A stretch of DNA of 64,000 bases from contig NZ_QOLC01000098.1 in assembly GCF_003333325.1 (NCBI RefSeq), forward strand, positions 62,001-126,000. Direction: 5' to 3'. Positions 20,099 through 28,831 of this stretch are shown piece after piece. The translations under genes and the position numbers were made by a program. The notes under the pieces were generated by a model. It ran no database searches. It was given only the letters and a program-made list of their open reading frames with translations, and had not been told where the DNA came from. The stretch comes from Candidatus Ulvibacter alkanivorans (GTDB lineage: Bacteria > Bacteroidota > Bacteroidia > Flavobacteriales > Flavobacteriaceae). The number at the start of each line of letters is the position of its first letter. The first letter of the stretch is position 1.

Positions 20099-21376
20099 AT
20101 GAACACACCGCTTGCAGAACGAATTCGCCCCAAAACGCTTGACGAATATTTAAGTCAGTCACACCTCATTGGCCCAAAGGGTGCATTAACCACTCAACTT
20201 AGTTCGGGCGTGATCTCTTCAATGATCTTTTGGGGCCCACCGGGCACCGGGAAAACCACCTTAGCGAATATCATTGCCGAAACATCAGGTAGACCATTTT
20301 ATACATTAAGTGCGGTAGACAGTGGTGTAGCGGCAGTACGAGAAGTGATAGAACGAGCAAAAAAAAGTGATACGCTTTTTTCAACTAAAAACCCTATACT
20401 GTTTATAGATGAGATCCATAGATTTAGCAAATCTCAACAAGATTCATTATTAGGTGCTGTTGAAAAAGGATGGGTTACCCTTATTGGAGCCACTACCGAA
20501 AACCCGAGTTTTGAAGTTATCCCTGCACTTTTATCTCGTTGCCAAGTCTACGTACTTGAATCATTTAGCAAGCAAGATTTGGAAGCCCTGTTGCACCGAG
20601 CGCTAAAAAAGGACGAGTTGCTTTCAGAAAAGAATGTCACATTAGCCGAAACAGAAGCGCTTATTCGTCTTTCCGGCGGTGACGCTCGAAAATTGCTAAA
20701 TATCTTAGAACTTGTGATTCTTTCAGAAAAAAAGGATACAATTACAATCACTAACGCGCTGGTAAAACAAAAGGTACAACAAAATACAGTGTTGTACGAT
20801 AAAACCGGAGAACAGCATTACGATATAATTTCAGCATTTATTAAATCGATCCGCGGCAGTGACCCCAATGCGGCCGTCTATTGGCTTGCCCGAATGATCG
20901 AAGGTGGTGAGGATGTAAAATTTATTGCGAGAAGACTTGTTATATTGGCTTCGGAAGATATTGGCCTTGCAAATCCCACGGCATTAGTACTTGCAAATTC
21001 GACCTTTCAAGCTGTGAACACTATTGGTTATCCTGAAGCTCGAATCGTGCTGAGTCAATGCACAATTTATCTGGCTACTTCGCAAAAGAGCAATGCGGCA
21101 TATATGGCAATTAATAAAGGACAGCAGTTAGTAAAGCAAACCGGTGATCTGTCAGTTCCATTGTCGATACGAAATGCTCCTACCAAATTAATGAAAGAAC
21201 TAGGCTACGGTAAAGAATATGCCTATGCACACAATTATGAAGGGAACTTTGTAGCCCATGAATTTATGCCCGAATCTATTGAAGGGAGTAAACTATACGA
21301 ACCGGGAAATAATCCTAAAGAGCAACAATTAAAAAACTACCTTAACCAGCTTTGGAAAGATAAGTACAACTTTTAA
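20099..21376 (+). CDS. rarA: Replication-associated recombination protein A (AAA+ ATPase)
   Basis: A 425-residue MgsA/RarA/Mgs1-type AAA+ protein. Walker A is GPPGTGKT (residues 46-53), Walker B is [11 protein letters not shown] (about residue 100), sensor 1 is [11 protein letters not shown] and the arginine-containing [14 protein letters not shown] lies in the lid. The C-terminal half has the [19 protein letters not shown] and [14 protein letters not shown] regions that mark RarA and separate it from RuvB and clamp loaders. RarA works at stalled replication forks with SSB. Length is normal. It overlaps the convergent gene downstream by 4 bases. Confidence 0.93.
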   Translation: MNTPLAERIRPKTLDEYLSQSHLIGPKGALTTQLSSGVISSMIFWGPPGTGKTTLANIIAETSGRPFYTLSAVDSGVAAVREVIERAKKSDTLFSTKNPILFIDEIHRFSKSQQDSLLGAVEKGWVTLIGATTENPSFEVIPALLSRCQVYVLESFSKQDLEALLHRALKKDELLSEKNVTLAETEALIRLSGGDARKLLNILELVILSEKKDTITITNALVKQKVQQNTVLYDKTGEQHYDIISAFIKSIRGSDPNAAVYWLARMIEGGEDVKFIARRLVILASEDIGLANPTALVLANSTFQAVNTIGYPEARIVLSQCTIYLATSQKSNAAYMAINKGQQLVKQTGDLSVPLSIRNAPTKLMKELGYGKEYAYAHNYEGNFVAHEFMPESIEGSKLYEPGNNPKEQQLKNYLNQLWKDKYNF

Positions 21377-22191
21377 CGTTGAACAGTATATGTTTCCGGA
21401 GTATTGTCTTTAAATATGGTTAGATTATACGCCTCGTCAAAATAGGCATCGTAGCTATTCGCGGCTGTGTCTGTAAATTTCAATCCGGCTTCTTGAAGTG
21501 AGATCTTACCTTGGAGGACCAAATTAGCAGTTTCTGTATCTTCATACAGCGAAAATCCGTCATTGGTTTTTCTTAGTAAATACGACTTCCCATTACGGGT
21601 GTAATTCGCATATTGGGTTGTAGGCATTCGCGCTAATGTAGTCGTTTTGGCATCCGAAGAAGTCGTGACCACTGCAGTATTCTTTTTTACTACTGCTGTG
21701 CTTTGGGAGTCAGACTTGGTCGTAGCATCATCAACTGTCGAAATTGTTTCCTTTTGATCGTATACCACAATATCTTTTTGTGAAACGTCAAGGGTATTAA
21801 AGCTTTTAAATATGTCTCGTAAGGCGTCCTGATAGGCCGCCTCCCATTCTTTGAATTTTGAAACGCCTTCGTTACTTTTAAAAATAATGTTATCCTTACA
21901 ATCTTTTAATACCAAGACCAACTTTGTGTTCAGGATGGCGTTCTCTTTAATAACATCTGCATATAGGCCGTCGCACTTCATAACATTAGGTACTTCGCTG
22001 TAAAGAAAGGCATTAAAACCATGTTTTTTAAGGTAGAACTTGGTCATAGAATTTAACTGATAGCGATCTTTCCCGGTAACGAAATCGTACTGCTCCGGCA
22101 CTACGACATAACTGTAGTCATTAAGTGATTGTTGCGCATATCCAAGTAGTGTTAGCAGTAAGAAGCAAGCTACACTTATCACATTTTTCAT
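21373..22191 (-). CDS. Uncharacterised secreted protein of a three-gene envelope operon
   Basis: A 272-residue protein with a signal peptide (cleavage near GYAQ, residue 20). The N-terminal half starts NDYSYVVVPEQYDFVTGKD and continues with LKKHGFNAFLYSEVP and LVLVLKDCKDNIIFKSNEG, alternating strands and helices that remind of periplasmic CsgG/TolB-N-like folds, but this is only a visual likeness. A Ser/Thr-rich linker (about 150-200) leads to a C-terminal beta-rich part with NYTRNGKSYLLRK. I do not recognise a named family. Its ATG overlaps the stop of the upstream beta-barrel gene (ATGA), so the two are translationally coupled and probably work together at the outer membrane. Confidence 0.7.
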   Translation of the reverse strand: MKNVISVACFLLLTLLGYAQQSLNDYSYVVVPEQYDFVTGKDRYQLNSMTKFYLKKHGFNAFLYSEVPNVMKCDGLYADVIKENAILNTKLVLVLKDCKDNIIFKSNEGVSKFKEWEAAYQDALRDIFKSFNTLDVSQKDIVVYDQKETISTVDDATTKSDSQSTAVVKKNTAVVTTSSDAKTTTLARMPTTQYANYTRNGKSYLLRKTNDGFSLYEDTETANLVLQGKISLQEAGLKFTDTAANSYDAYFDEAYNLTIFKDNTPETYTVQR

Positions 22192-23603
22192 TCGTTGTCG
22201 ATTTTTATATTGAATCCGAATTGTAAAGATACACTTTTTGCTTTTGCGATATTTCCGTAGCGAAGTATATTATCGGCTGCAATATAGAAATTGACCTTTC
22301 CCATGTCTGTAACTAATCCAAGGCCAACATTAGAAGCAGAATACGGATCTACCGTATATGTGGCTTTAGCAGAAAGGAACTCCCAAATGCGGCGATAATA
22401 ATAAACGGTTCCGGCCATTTGAGGTCCTTTGGGTCTAAAAATACTGTAGAATTGTAATCCGACCGCCTGATTTCTATCCAATCCACCACCCATGTTTCTG
22501 CAATCACATTCACCGCCACCTAGCACTCTTCCGAAGTTATAACTAAGTCCGGCATTTACTTTAACCGGTCGAAGTTGCGTATAGGCATTATTCAAGGTGT
22601 CTATAGGAATCTCACGTTCTATTTCGTCTTCCAAATCGTCGTAATAGGGCAATGTTGATTCACCATCAGATAGTGGCGGGAAAAGCAACTCGATACCGTC
22701 CAATGTATAAGTTCCGGATGCGCGATAGGACTCAACATCATTAGAATGAAAAATTGTTCCTACATCTAATACACTAGCGCTTGAGGTGAGTTTATCGGTA
22801 ATTTCGTAGGTAGCACCAAGGTCTACCCCCACTCCTATATTGCCGCCGAAAAAAGCTCTTCCCAACACCTCTCCTATTACCTCAGACGGACCATCGAGTT
22901 CGCGTAATGAGGCATAGCCGGAGGTTTCGACTGTCATATCGGCGTTTTGTACCGTGTGTTCATAAATGTTTGGACTGTCGGGACCCGCAAACCGTGTCAC
23001 AAAAGTTCCACTATTGTTGGTACTGCGATAACTGAACATACTAGAATACAATTTGGCGCGGACCCCCATTGTAAGTTTTTCGGTAAGTTGTTTGTTGGCT
23101 CCAAAATGATAGACCACCGTTAGATCGCCGGTCGTACTTACTTCGCCCAGGTCAAATTCATAATCCAAATAATCTCTATTTCCCTCCCATGCCAATATGG
23201 CCAGATCTCTGGGGAAATATGAAATAAAGTCGAATTCCTGATAAACGCCTCCCGAAAAATAGATGTCATTTCTCGTTCTCCAACCAAAATTGATCAATTC
23301 TAACTGCTGGGTGGCAGTAAAGAAATCGGTGTTCTTCATTTCGAAGATCTTGTTTCGAATACGGGTATTAATATCAACGCTTGAGTTTCCGAAGATATCA
23401 AAAACCGATACTCCCGATGCACCTCCGTTAACGTGAAACTGAGATAAGAACGGAATTCCAAAATGCATTTTTTGGGGCACCTTAACACCCGGGTTCAACA
23501 ATAATGACTGTGGAACTTCCTCTAAACCATAGAGCACCTGTTTGTTCTGAGCAAAAGAAACCGTTAGTCCAAAGACCATTAATCCAAATAGCATACTTCT
23601 CAT
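22188..23603 (-). CDS. Outer-membrane beta-barrel protein, DUF5723-like
   Basis: A 471-residue protein with signal peptide (cleavage near SFAQ, residue 19). It begins LYGLEEVPQSLLLNPGVKVP and IPFLSQFHVNGGASG, the N-terminal pattern of the Bacteroidota DUF5723 family, and then continues as alternating amphipathic strands (TGDLTVVYHFGANKQL, MGVRAKLYSSMFSYRS) to a C-terminal VSLQFGFNIK strand, consistent with a barrel of the FadL/PorV fold. A Cys pair (CDC) lies near residue 365. No catalytic residues. Part of an operon with the lipoprotein upstream (5-base gap) and the secreted protein downstream (4-base overlap). Function is not established. Confidence 0.75.
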   Translation of the reverse strand: MRSMLFGLMVFGLTVSFAQNKQVLYGLEEVPQSLLLNPGVKVPQKMHFGIPFLSQFHVNGGASGVSVFDIFGNSSVDINTRIRNKIFEMKNTDFFTATQQLELINFGWRTRNDIYFSGGVYQEFDFISYFPRDLAILAWEGNRDYLDYEFDLGEVSTTGDLTVVYHFGANKQLTEKLTMGVRAKLYSSMFSYRSTNNSGTFVTRFAGPDSPNIYEHTVQNADMTVETSGYASLRELDGPSEVIGEVLGRAFFGGNIGVGVDLGATYEITDKLTSSASVLDVGTIFHSNDVESYRASGTYTLDGIELLFPPLSDGESTLPYYDDLEDEIEREIPIDTLNNAYTQLRPVKVNAGLSYNFGRVLGGGECDCRNMGGGLDRNQAVGLQFYSIFRPKGPQMAGTVYYYRRIWEFLSAKATYTVDPYSASNVGLGLVTDMGKVNFYIAADNILRYGNIAKAKSVSLQFGFNIKIDNE

Positions 23604-23608
23604 AGTAG

Positions 23609-24166
23609 TTATTCTCTATCGGTTATCTCTAAAAAGTAAGTCGTCTTCGATTTGAGGTTGAGAGCACCTTGCAAGGAGGCGTTAGACGACGGAATAGTAA
23701 CTGAGACCACTACTCGATCGGCCATGGTGAGTTGCGTTATCTCATCGCCTTCTACTGTTTCGGTAAATTCGGTGATCACAGGGTCCTGAGTGTCGCCACT
23801 AGACACATTGGTACCGGTGCTATACGTTAACTCACCTTGTTCGCTTAGAAAGTCGAAATCGACTGTAAAATCTCTTGGAATGCTATTGGTGAAACGGAAA
23901 AAAAATTCGGCTTTCACTAAACTTTCTTGAATTTCGGTATCATCCAAAAAACGGATCTCGGTCGTATCGGTTACTGTTAAAATTTCAGAATTCGTAGCCT
24001 CATCGTAAAATTCTTCGGCTTCTAGATTAAAATAAATGAGGTCTAACTCAACCACTGGAGTTAACAGCACCTCCTCGGCTTGATCGAAATCGGTGTCTTT
24101 CACGCAGGCTACGGTAAGTAAAAAGGAAAGCACTCCCAGTACGGGAATTGTTAGGTTTGTCTTCAT
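23609..24166 (-). CDS. Putative lipoprotein preceding the DUF5723-like barrel
   Basis: A 185-residue protein with lipobox Cys21 (LLTVAC), followed by VKDTDFDQAEE, an acidic stretch. The mature part is very acidic (many Glu, Asp and Thr) and predicted beta-sandwich; the last third contains ALNLKSKTTYFLEIT, a hydrophobic final strand. No family recognised. It starts the three-gene operon with the barrel and the secreted protein and lies 50 bases downstream of the HAD gene. A role as an accessory subunit of the barrel is inferred from the gene order alone. Confidence 0.7.
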   Translation of the reverse strand: MKTNLTIPVLGVLSFLLTVACVKDTDFDQAEEVLLTPVVELDLIYFNLEAEEFYDEATNSEILTVTDTTEIRFLDDTEIQESLVKAEFFFRFTNSIPRDFTVDFDFLSEQGELTYSTGTNVSSGDTQDPVITEFTETVEGDEITQLTMADRVVVSVTIPSSNASLQGALNLKSKTTYFLEITDRE

Positions 24167-24216
24167 AGTGTTGGGGACTATCTATTATGAACGACCCGAG
24201 ATATCATTTATTATAC

Positions 24217-24906
24217 TCACAAAAAGTTTTTGATCTCTATTAATTGGTCTATTGCATAGATATCGTCTATTAGTTGTTCTTTCCTGTAATTATAAAAAAG
24301 TGTGTTCATTCCCACTGCCGCAGCTCCTTCGATATCGGCCTCCAAACTATCACCAATCATAATACTGCTTTCGGCAGATGTCTTCGCTTTCTTCATTGCG
24401 GTCTTGAACACCAATGGATTGGGTTTTTTTACGCCTACTTCTTCGGAAGTGGTAATCGTTTCAAAAAAGGGAGCGATCTTGCTATTGGCCAATTTTAAAT
24501 GCTGAACTTCTTTAAAACCATTGGTGATAATATGCAGCTTGTATTTGGGTTTTAAATACTCCAACACTTCCATGCTACCCTCTAACAAATGGTTGTCTAT
24601 AGGTAATTCGTCTATATAAGCTACAGCTAAGGCATCGATAGTTTCTATAGGATATGCGATACTAAATTGCTGGAATGTCTCAGTCAACCGCCCTCGGCGC
24701 AATTGTTCCTTGGTCACTTTTTCTTCTCGATAAAGTTTCCAATACCGTAAGTTAATTGGTTCATAGGCACGGATAAAATCTTGCAGCTCAAGTTGTATTT
24801 GATGCTTTACAAAAACGCGTTGAAAGGCCAACTGCGAATTTCTATCAAAATCCCATAACGTATGATCCAGATCGAAAAATACATCGGTAATCGATTGTTT
24901 AAGCAT
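24217..24906 (-). CDS. HAD-superfamily noncanonical nucleotide phosphatase, YjjG type
   Basis: A 229-residue haloacid-dehalogenase phosphatase. Motif I is FFDLDHTLWDF with nucleophile Asp12 and acid/base Asp14; motif II is HIITNGFKE; motif III lysine lies in VGVKKPNP; motif IV is IGDSLEADIEGA. The helical cap between motifs I and II is the C1 type. The DLDHTLWDF motif with the Trp after Leu is typical of the YjjG family, which removes phosphate from non-canonical pyrimidine nucleotides and protects against mutagenic bases. Eight bases of its 5' end overlap the 3' end of the upstream deacetylase-like gene, so radC, that gene and this one may form one transcript. Confidence 0.88.
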   Translation of the reverse strand: MLKQSITDVFFDLDHTLWDFDRNSQLAFQRVFVKHQIQLELQDFIRAYEPINLRYWKLYREEKVTKEQLRRGRLTETFQQFSIAYPIETIDALAVAYIDELPIDNHLLEGSMEVLEYLKPKYKLHIITNGFKEVQHLKLANSKIAPFFETITTSEEVGVKKPNPLVFKTAMKKAKTSAESSIMIGDSLEADIEGAAAVGMNTLFYNYRKEQLIDDIYAIDQLIEIKNFL

Positions 24907-26185
24907 ATTGTTGAAGTTTTTCAGAAAAAATAGTACGCCATTCTTGTTGCGTCGTTGCGTTCGAAAAATCGGTATTCGAAAACAAAATGGAAAAGGTGCC
25001 CTTTACGGCTTCTACCGTTTGCATCATTTCATCGACGACGCCTTCAATAGCATCATCCTTTTTTAGACCTTGGGTGGTCATTGCTATAGGATGTATAATT
25101 AGTGGTGTTTTAATTTCGTAATCCAGATCGTAGAACAGAAAAGGCGTACATGTTCCAGCTCTAAATCCAGCTGTATCTTCGTAGACCATGGTATGATCTC
25201 TTTTAATCTCTAGTTCGACCAGGTCGCGATAAATATCTGGTAGGTCGACTAACAATTCGGCGTTTATAGCGCTATCCAGGGTTCTATTGGTAATTGTTTC
25301 CATCCGCCTCTTTTCCAACTTTAGTGTTTCGTAGGCCGTGAGTGCAGATTTTGAACAAATAAGTCCGACCTCCTTATAGTCGGAAACGAACTTCACTAGC
25401 ATTTTAAATTTTTGTCTGTGAGTGTTCAAGCTGTTTTCAAATTGTGTGGTCTCACCTAATAGAAAAAAAACCGTTAAAGGCGTCTTGCTTTGCTTCACGA
25501 CATCGACCATCCAGGCAAATGTATCGTTGGGGTCTGATTGCAATCCGAGTAACACTCTTGTCCTCGTGCCTAGCTGTTTAAATCGGCCTTTTAGAATATC
25601 GTAGCCGTAGCCTACAACCGATCGAAAAAGTCCTTTCTGTTTAAAGGCAAATGGTTGTGTAGCCACTACTAAATTATGTATCGACATTTCTTTTTTGGGA
25701 AATACCAACTTCGGAAAAACTTGTTGTAGCGCAGCCTTAAAATAACCGGCCCACATATCGATCACTGGTTGTCGTATAAAGCCTTCTTTGTATGCCAAAC
25801 TCTCCGAAGCAGGGAATCTACCATATTCATCTTTTACGTGTGGGAGGTATTCTTCATACCTACTTAACAAATAAAAACTAGCTGCAAAAATATCGAATGG
25901 CAAGGCACTTTTATCACTAACAGCGAAAAAGCATTTAGTGTCGTTCCAATCTTTTACCACAATTTCGATCGCTTCAAAACCCTGTTGTGTGAGTAGTTCG
26001 TGACTTTGAATAAAGAATTCGTTTCCTAGCGGCTGTTTTCCATACGAGAGTTTTGGACCGGTATAAGAGATCAATTCTTCAATTACTGAAGTGATCTGAA
26101 CCTCAATTCCTAGTATACGAGTACAGATATGTTTAACACTGTAGGTGATTCGCGAGCTAGGTTTTTGAGTGTAAATTAACAGCAT
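24899..26185 (-). CDS. Polysaccharide-deacetylase-like protein, apparently without its metal-binding residues
   Basis: A 428-residue protein that follows the architecture of a Bacteroidota family: an N-terminal domain of about 160 residues (SRYEEYLPHVKDEYGRFPAS, QPVIDMWAGYF) and a C-terminal polysaccharide-deacetylase-like (NodB/CE4-type) barrel with the family block AGFRAGTCTPFLFYDL (339-354). In relatives that I remember the first barrel strand carries an Asp pair of the DxDxAYAY type and a His-Pro-Ser motif follows further on; here these places read VATQPFAF (174-181) and GLICSKSAL (274-282). Both metal-binding elements thus seem lost while the reading frame is intact, suggesting a pseudoenzyme with a binding or structural role. 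This comparison is from memory and needs an alignment. Confidence 0.65.
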   Translation of the reverse strand: MLLIYTQKPSSRITYSVKHICTRILGIEVQITSVIEELISYTGPKLSYGKQPLGNEFFIQSHELLTQQGFEAIEIVVKDWNDTKCFFAVSDKSALPFDIFAASFYLLSRYEEYLPHVKDEYGRFPASESLAYKEGFIRQPVIDMWAGYFKAALQQVFPKLVFPKKEMSIHNLVVATQPFAFKQKGLFRSVVGYGYDILKGRFKQLGTRTRVLLGLQSDPNDTFAWMVDVVKQSKTPLTVFFLLGETTQFENSLNTHRQKFKMLVKFVSDYKEVGLICSKSALTAYETLKLEKRRMETITNRTLDSAINAELLVDLPDIYRDLVELEIKRDHTMVYEDTAGFRAGTCTPFLFYDLDYEIKTPLIIHPIAMTTQGLKKDDAIEGVVDEMMQTVEAVKGTFSILFSNTDFSNATTQQEWRTIFSEKLQQYA

Positions 26186-26191
26186 ACAAGG

Positions 26192-26890
26192 TTAGAGCAA
26201 AGATTCGTCTGCGAAGCTAAAATACGCATTTTCGGTGACGATTAAATGATCGAGTACTTTTATATCGAGGCTTGCTCCGGCTCGTTGAATCTTTGCAGTA
26301 AGCTCTTTGTCGGCCGTACTAGGTCGTAAAGTGCCCGAGGGATGGTTATGCACCAATATAACTGCAACTGCACCAAGCTGCAAGGCAATTTTAAAGGCCA
26401 ATCGAATATCGACCAAGGTACCTGTAATTCCTCCTTTACTTAATTGTGATCGTTGTAATATCTTGTTCGAATTATTTAAATAGATGATCCAAAATTCTTC
26501 ATGTGGTAAATCACCCAACACGGGTTGCATAAGCTCGAACACTGACGTACTAGAAGTTATCTTTTTACGCTCCAAGGCCTGTTCGCTACGTCGTCGTCTT
26601 CCAATTTCCAATGCCGCTGTAATAGTGATCGCCTTCGCTTCTCCTATTCCTTTGAATTCCATCAATTCATGGAGCTCGCGTCTTCCCAACTCGACTAGGT
26701 TATTTGTTACGGAAGCTAATATTCGCTGACTTAAGGCGACGGCACTTTCTTTCTTTGTTCCCGACCCAATTAGAATTGCCAGCAGTTCGGCATCGCTTAA
26801 GGCGGCTTTTCCTTTGTGAATTAATTTTTCTCGCGGACGATCGTTTTCATTCCAGTTCTTAATAGAAAATGAGGATGTAGGTTGCTTCAT
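26192..26890 (-). CDS. radC: RadC family JAB/MPN domain protein
   Basis: A 232-residue protein. The N-terminus has the GSGTKKESAVALSQRIL segment and a helix-hairpin-helix (MEFKGIGEAKAITITAALE); the C-terminal half is the RadC JAMM-type domain with HNHPSGTLRPSTADKELT (about residues 181-198), giving the zinc ligands His-x-His and Asp, plus an upstream Glu (HEEFW). It should therefore bind zinc. The old link of RadC with DNA repair is not supported, and the cellular role remains unclear. It is the first gene of a minus-strand run that continues with the deacetylase-like and HAD genes, 6 bases apart. Confidence 0.92.
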   Translation of the reverse strand: MKQPTSSFSIKNWNENDRPREKLIHKGKAALSDAELLAILIGSGTKKESAVALSQRILASVTNNLVELGRRELHELMEFKGIGEAKAITITAALEIGRRRRSEQALERKKITSSTSVFELMQPVLGDLPHEEFWIIYLNNSNKILQRSQLSKGGITGTLVDIRLAFKIALQLGAVAVILVHNHPSGTLRPSTADKELTAKIQRAGASLDIKVLDHLIVTENAYFSFADESLL

Positions 26891-27027
26891 CTAAACTGTG
26901 TATAGGGTTTTCTTCGGAAAGGCATCCGAAACGAACCAACGGGAGTTGAAGCAAGAGAAGTAGTATAAAGATATGAAACTTAAATATTTGTTCGTACCTT
27001 AGACTTCATTTTTTAATTGGGTCTGGC

Positions 27028-27471
27028 ATGAAATCATTATTTGAAACTGAAGCAATTTCCGAAGTAAAAAACAGAATTGATCAACTCTCTGAAGATTCGG
27101 AGCGTCAATGGGGAAAGATGACACCCGCTCAAATGGCGCATCATTGTCAATTACCATTAAATATCATGCTAGAAAAAGAGGATTACGACCTAAAGCCAAA
27201 TTGGTTTGCTAAGATCTTTTTTAAGAAAGCCATGTATAGTGATAAATTATGGAAGAAGAACCTACCTACCATGGCACGCTTTCGCATTAAAGACGAACGT
27301 GACTTATCTAAAGAAAAATCGACACTGTTAGAGCTGGTCAACGAAGTGGAAACTAAAAGATCCAAAGACGATTGGGGTCCACATCCGGCCTTTGGCACCC
27401 TTACCAAAGAACAATGGGGAAAAATGCAATACAAGCACTTAGATCATCATTTGCGACAGTTCGGACTCTAA
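27028..27471 (+). CDS. DinB-like four-helix protein, DUF1569 family
   Basis: A 147-residue cytoplasmic protein, no signal peptide. MTPAQMAHHCQLPLNIML supplies the first His pair at residues 37-38 and the C-terminus EQWGKMQYKHLDHHLRQFGL supplies the further His residues in the arrangement of DinB/DUF1569 proteins, which are metal-binding four-helix bundles related to thiol-transferases. HPAFGTLTKEQWG is a family hallmark. Enzymatic activity is unknown for this branch. It lies divergent from radC and 54 bases before the PaiB-like gene in the same direction. Confidence 0.82.
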   Translation: MKSLFETEAISEVKNRIDQLSEDSERQWGKMTPAQMAHHCQLPLNIMLEKEDYDLKPNWFAKIFFKKAMYSDKLWKKNLPTMARFRIKDERDLSKEKSTLLELVNEVETKRSKDDWGPHPAFGTLTKEQWGKMQYKHLDHHLRQFGL

Positions 27472-27525
27472 TAAAAACCATTCGCAAACACCTATTTCTC
27501 CAACAATTTATCGTATTTTTTAATT

Positions 27526-28125
27526 ATGTACCCACCTCCTCACCATCAAACCGATGACAGGCAAAAAATAATTGCTGTTATCGAACATTACCCGTTGGGA
27601 ATGCTAGTAACTGCTAGACAAAACAGGCCGTATACTACACATCTGCCCTTTATTTATAATAAGGAAACCGGTAAATTAGTTGCGCATATAGACAAGAACA
27701 ATCCGCAATTAGAATCACTTACCAATAACAGTGAGGTGACCGTGATCTTTAAAGGTCCCGACTGTTATATCTCACCATCCATCTATACAACCGAACAGCT
27801 GCCTACATGGAATTATATCATCGTACACGTTACAGGGACAGTGACATTGATCGATGATGTTACAGTTGCTAAGGAATCGATGCTGGCAATGACCAGCTTT
27901 TTAGAAGGTCCAGATCCTGCCTATGAACTTAAGCATGACAATCCGTCTATGGATAGATTGGTGCATTACATACAGGCTTTTACCATTACACCCACTCATT
28001 GGGAAGGAAAATTTAAATTGTCGCAAGACAAAAATCCTACAGATTACGAGCGTGCAAAAGAAGCACTTATAAGAAAATCCGGTGCATCTGCAACCGGATT
28101 CATTAATACAATTTATGATTTGTAA
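27526..28125 (+). CDS. FMN-binding split-barrel protein, PaiB family
   Basis: A 199-residue protein starting MYPPPHHQTDDRQKIIAVIE, the very typical N-terminus of PaiB-like proteins. The split barrel has HLPFIYNKETGKLVAHIDKNNPQ (FMN-phosphate and dimer region), FKGPDCYISPSIY and PTWNYIIVHVTGTVTLIDD; the C-terminal part has QAFTITPTHWEGKFKLSQDK. PaiB was named as a negative regulator of sporulation and protease genes in Bacillus, but most members are flavin- or haem-binding proteins of unknown role, and there is no DNA-binding domain here. The last residues converge on a lipoprotein gene with a 6-base gap. Confidence 0.88.
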   Translation: MYPPPHHQTDDRQKIIAVIEHYPLGMLVTARQNRPYTTHLPFIYNKETGKLVAHIDKNNPQLESLTNNSEVTVIFKGPDCYISPSIYTTEQLPTWNYIIVHVTGTVTLIDDVTVAKESMLAMTSFLEGPDPAYELKHDNPSMDRLVHYIQAFTITPTHWEGKFKLSQDKNPTDYERAKEALIRKSGASATGFINTIYDL

Positions 28126-28131
28126 AAAAGG

Positions 28132-28782
28132 TTAATCGATTCCTTCGACAAAACTCTGAAGTCGCTTTTCCCACCTATGTTGTGGATGATTTACAGTTGA
28201 ATAACTCCTAAATACAAGTCCGGTATTTGGTGCGTAGTACACTTGATCCTTACCCGGAAATTCTGTGCCATCATTTGGATCGACTGCATAAATACGGTTA
28301 CTTACGGCCATAAAAGTTCCGGCTTCGACCGTAATTTCCTCGGAATCTTGCTCTAATACACCAAACACATTTCCCCATTCATTTTCACTAAGGGAATAAG
28401 GTTCGGCGACTTCATTTGAAAAGTGTATTTCTCCTTCTAAAGATACAAGATATCCCAGGGAGTCTCGAACTTTTAATTGTTCTACACCATTTTCTGAACA
28501 AGGGGCATAATTGTTGTCATTCCCTGTTGTTGTGATTTGTAAAGTAAAGTATTGACTTCCATCTAAGTTCTCAGTTCCAATGATCTCTACAGTCTCATTC
28601 ACACCAAGATTTTCAAACTCTGCTGTTTGTCCAATTCTTCTAAAGAAATTGTAATTCCAAGTATTGCCTACCTTTAATGCATAAAAATTAGCTTCTTCTG
28701 TATTGTCTGGGTTCGAATCATCGTCGCTACAAGAACTAAAAAATAAGGAAGTAAATAGCACTAGAAACAATAATTTTTTCAT
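28132..28782 (-). CDS. Uncharacterised lipoprotein
   Basis: A 216-residue protein with lipobox Cys18 (LFFSSC) followed by Ser-Asp-Asp-Asp, the flavobacterial pattern for surface-exposed lipoproteins. The mature part starts FYALKVGNTWNYNFFRR, a motif seen in many Bacteroidota lipoproteins with a beta-rich fold in which the GNTW(N/E)Y strand is conserved, and contains a CSENG loop and VYYAPNTGLVFRSYS near the C-terminus. No catalytic residues known. It stands alone between PaiB (convergent) and mpl (same strand, 49 bases). Confidence 0.75.
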   Translation of the reverse strand: MKKLLFLVLFTSLFFSSCSDDDSNPDNTEEANFYALKVGNTWNYNFFRRIGQTAEFENLGVNETVEIIGTENLDGSQYFTLQITTTGNDNNYAPCSENGVEQLKVRDSLGYLVSLEGEIHFSNEVAEPYSLSENEWGNVFGVLEQDSEEITVEAGTFMAVSNRIYAVDPNDGTEFPGKDQVYYAPNTGLVFRSYSTVNHPQHRWEKRLQSFVEGID

Positions 28783-28831
28783 ACCTTTTGGTTTTCATTA
28801 GTGTGGTATTATAACGAGATACAACTACTAT

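Noticed and set aside
24899..26185. The deacetylase-like gene as a decaying pseudogene
   Set aside because: The frame is uninterrupted over 428 codons, conserved blocks remain and gene spacing is tight, so loss of catalysis with retained function is more likely than decay.
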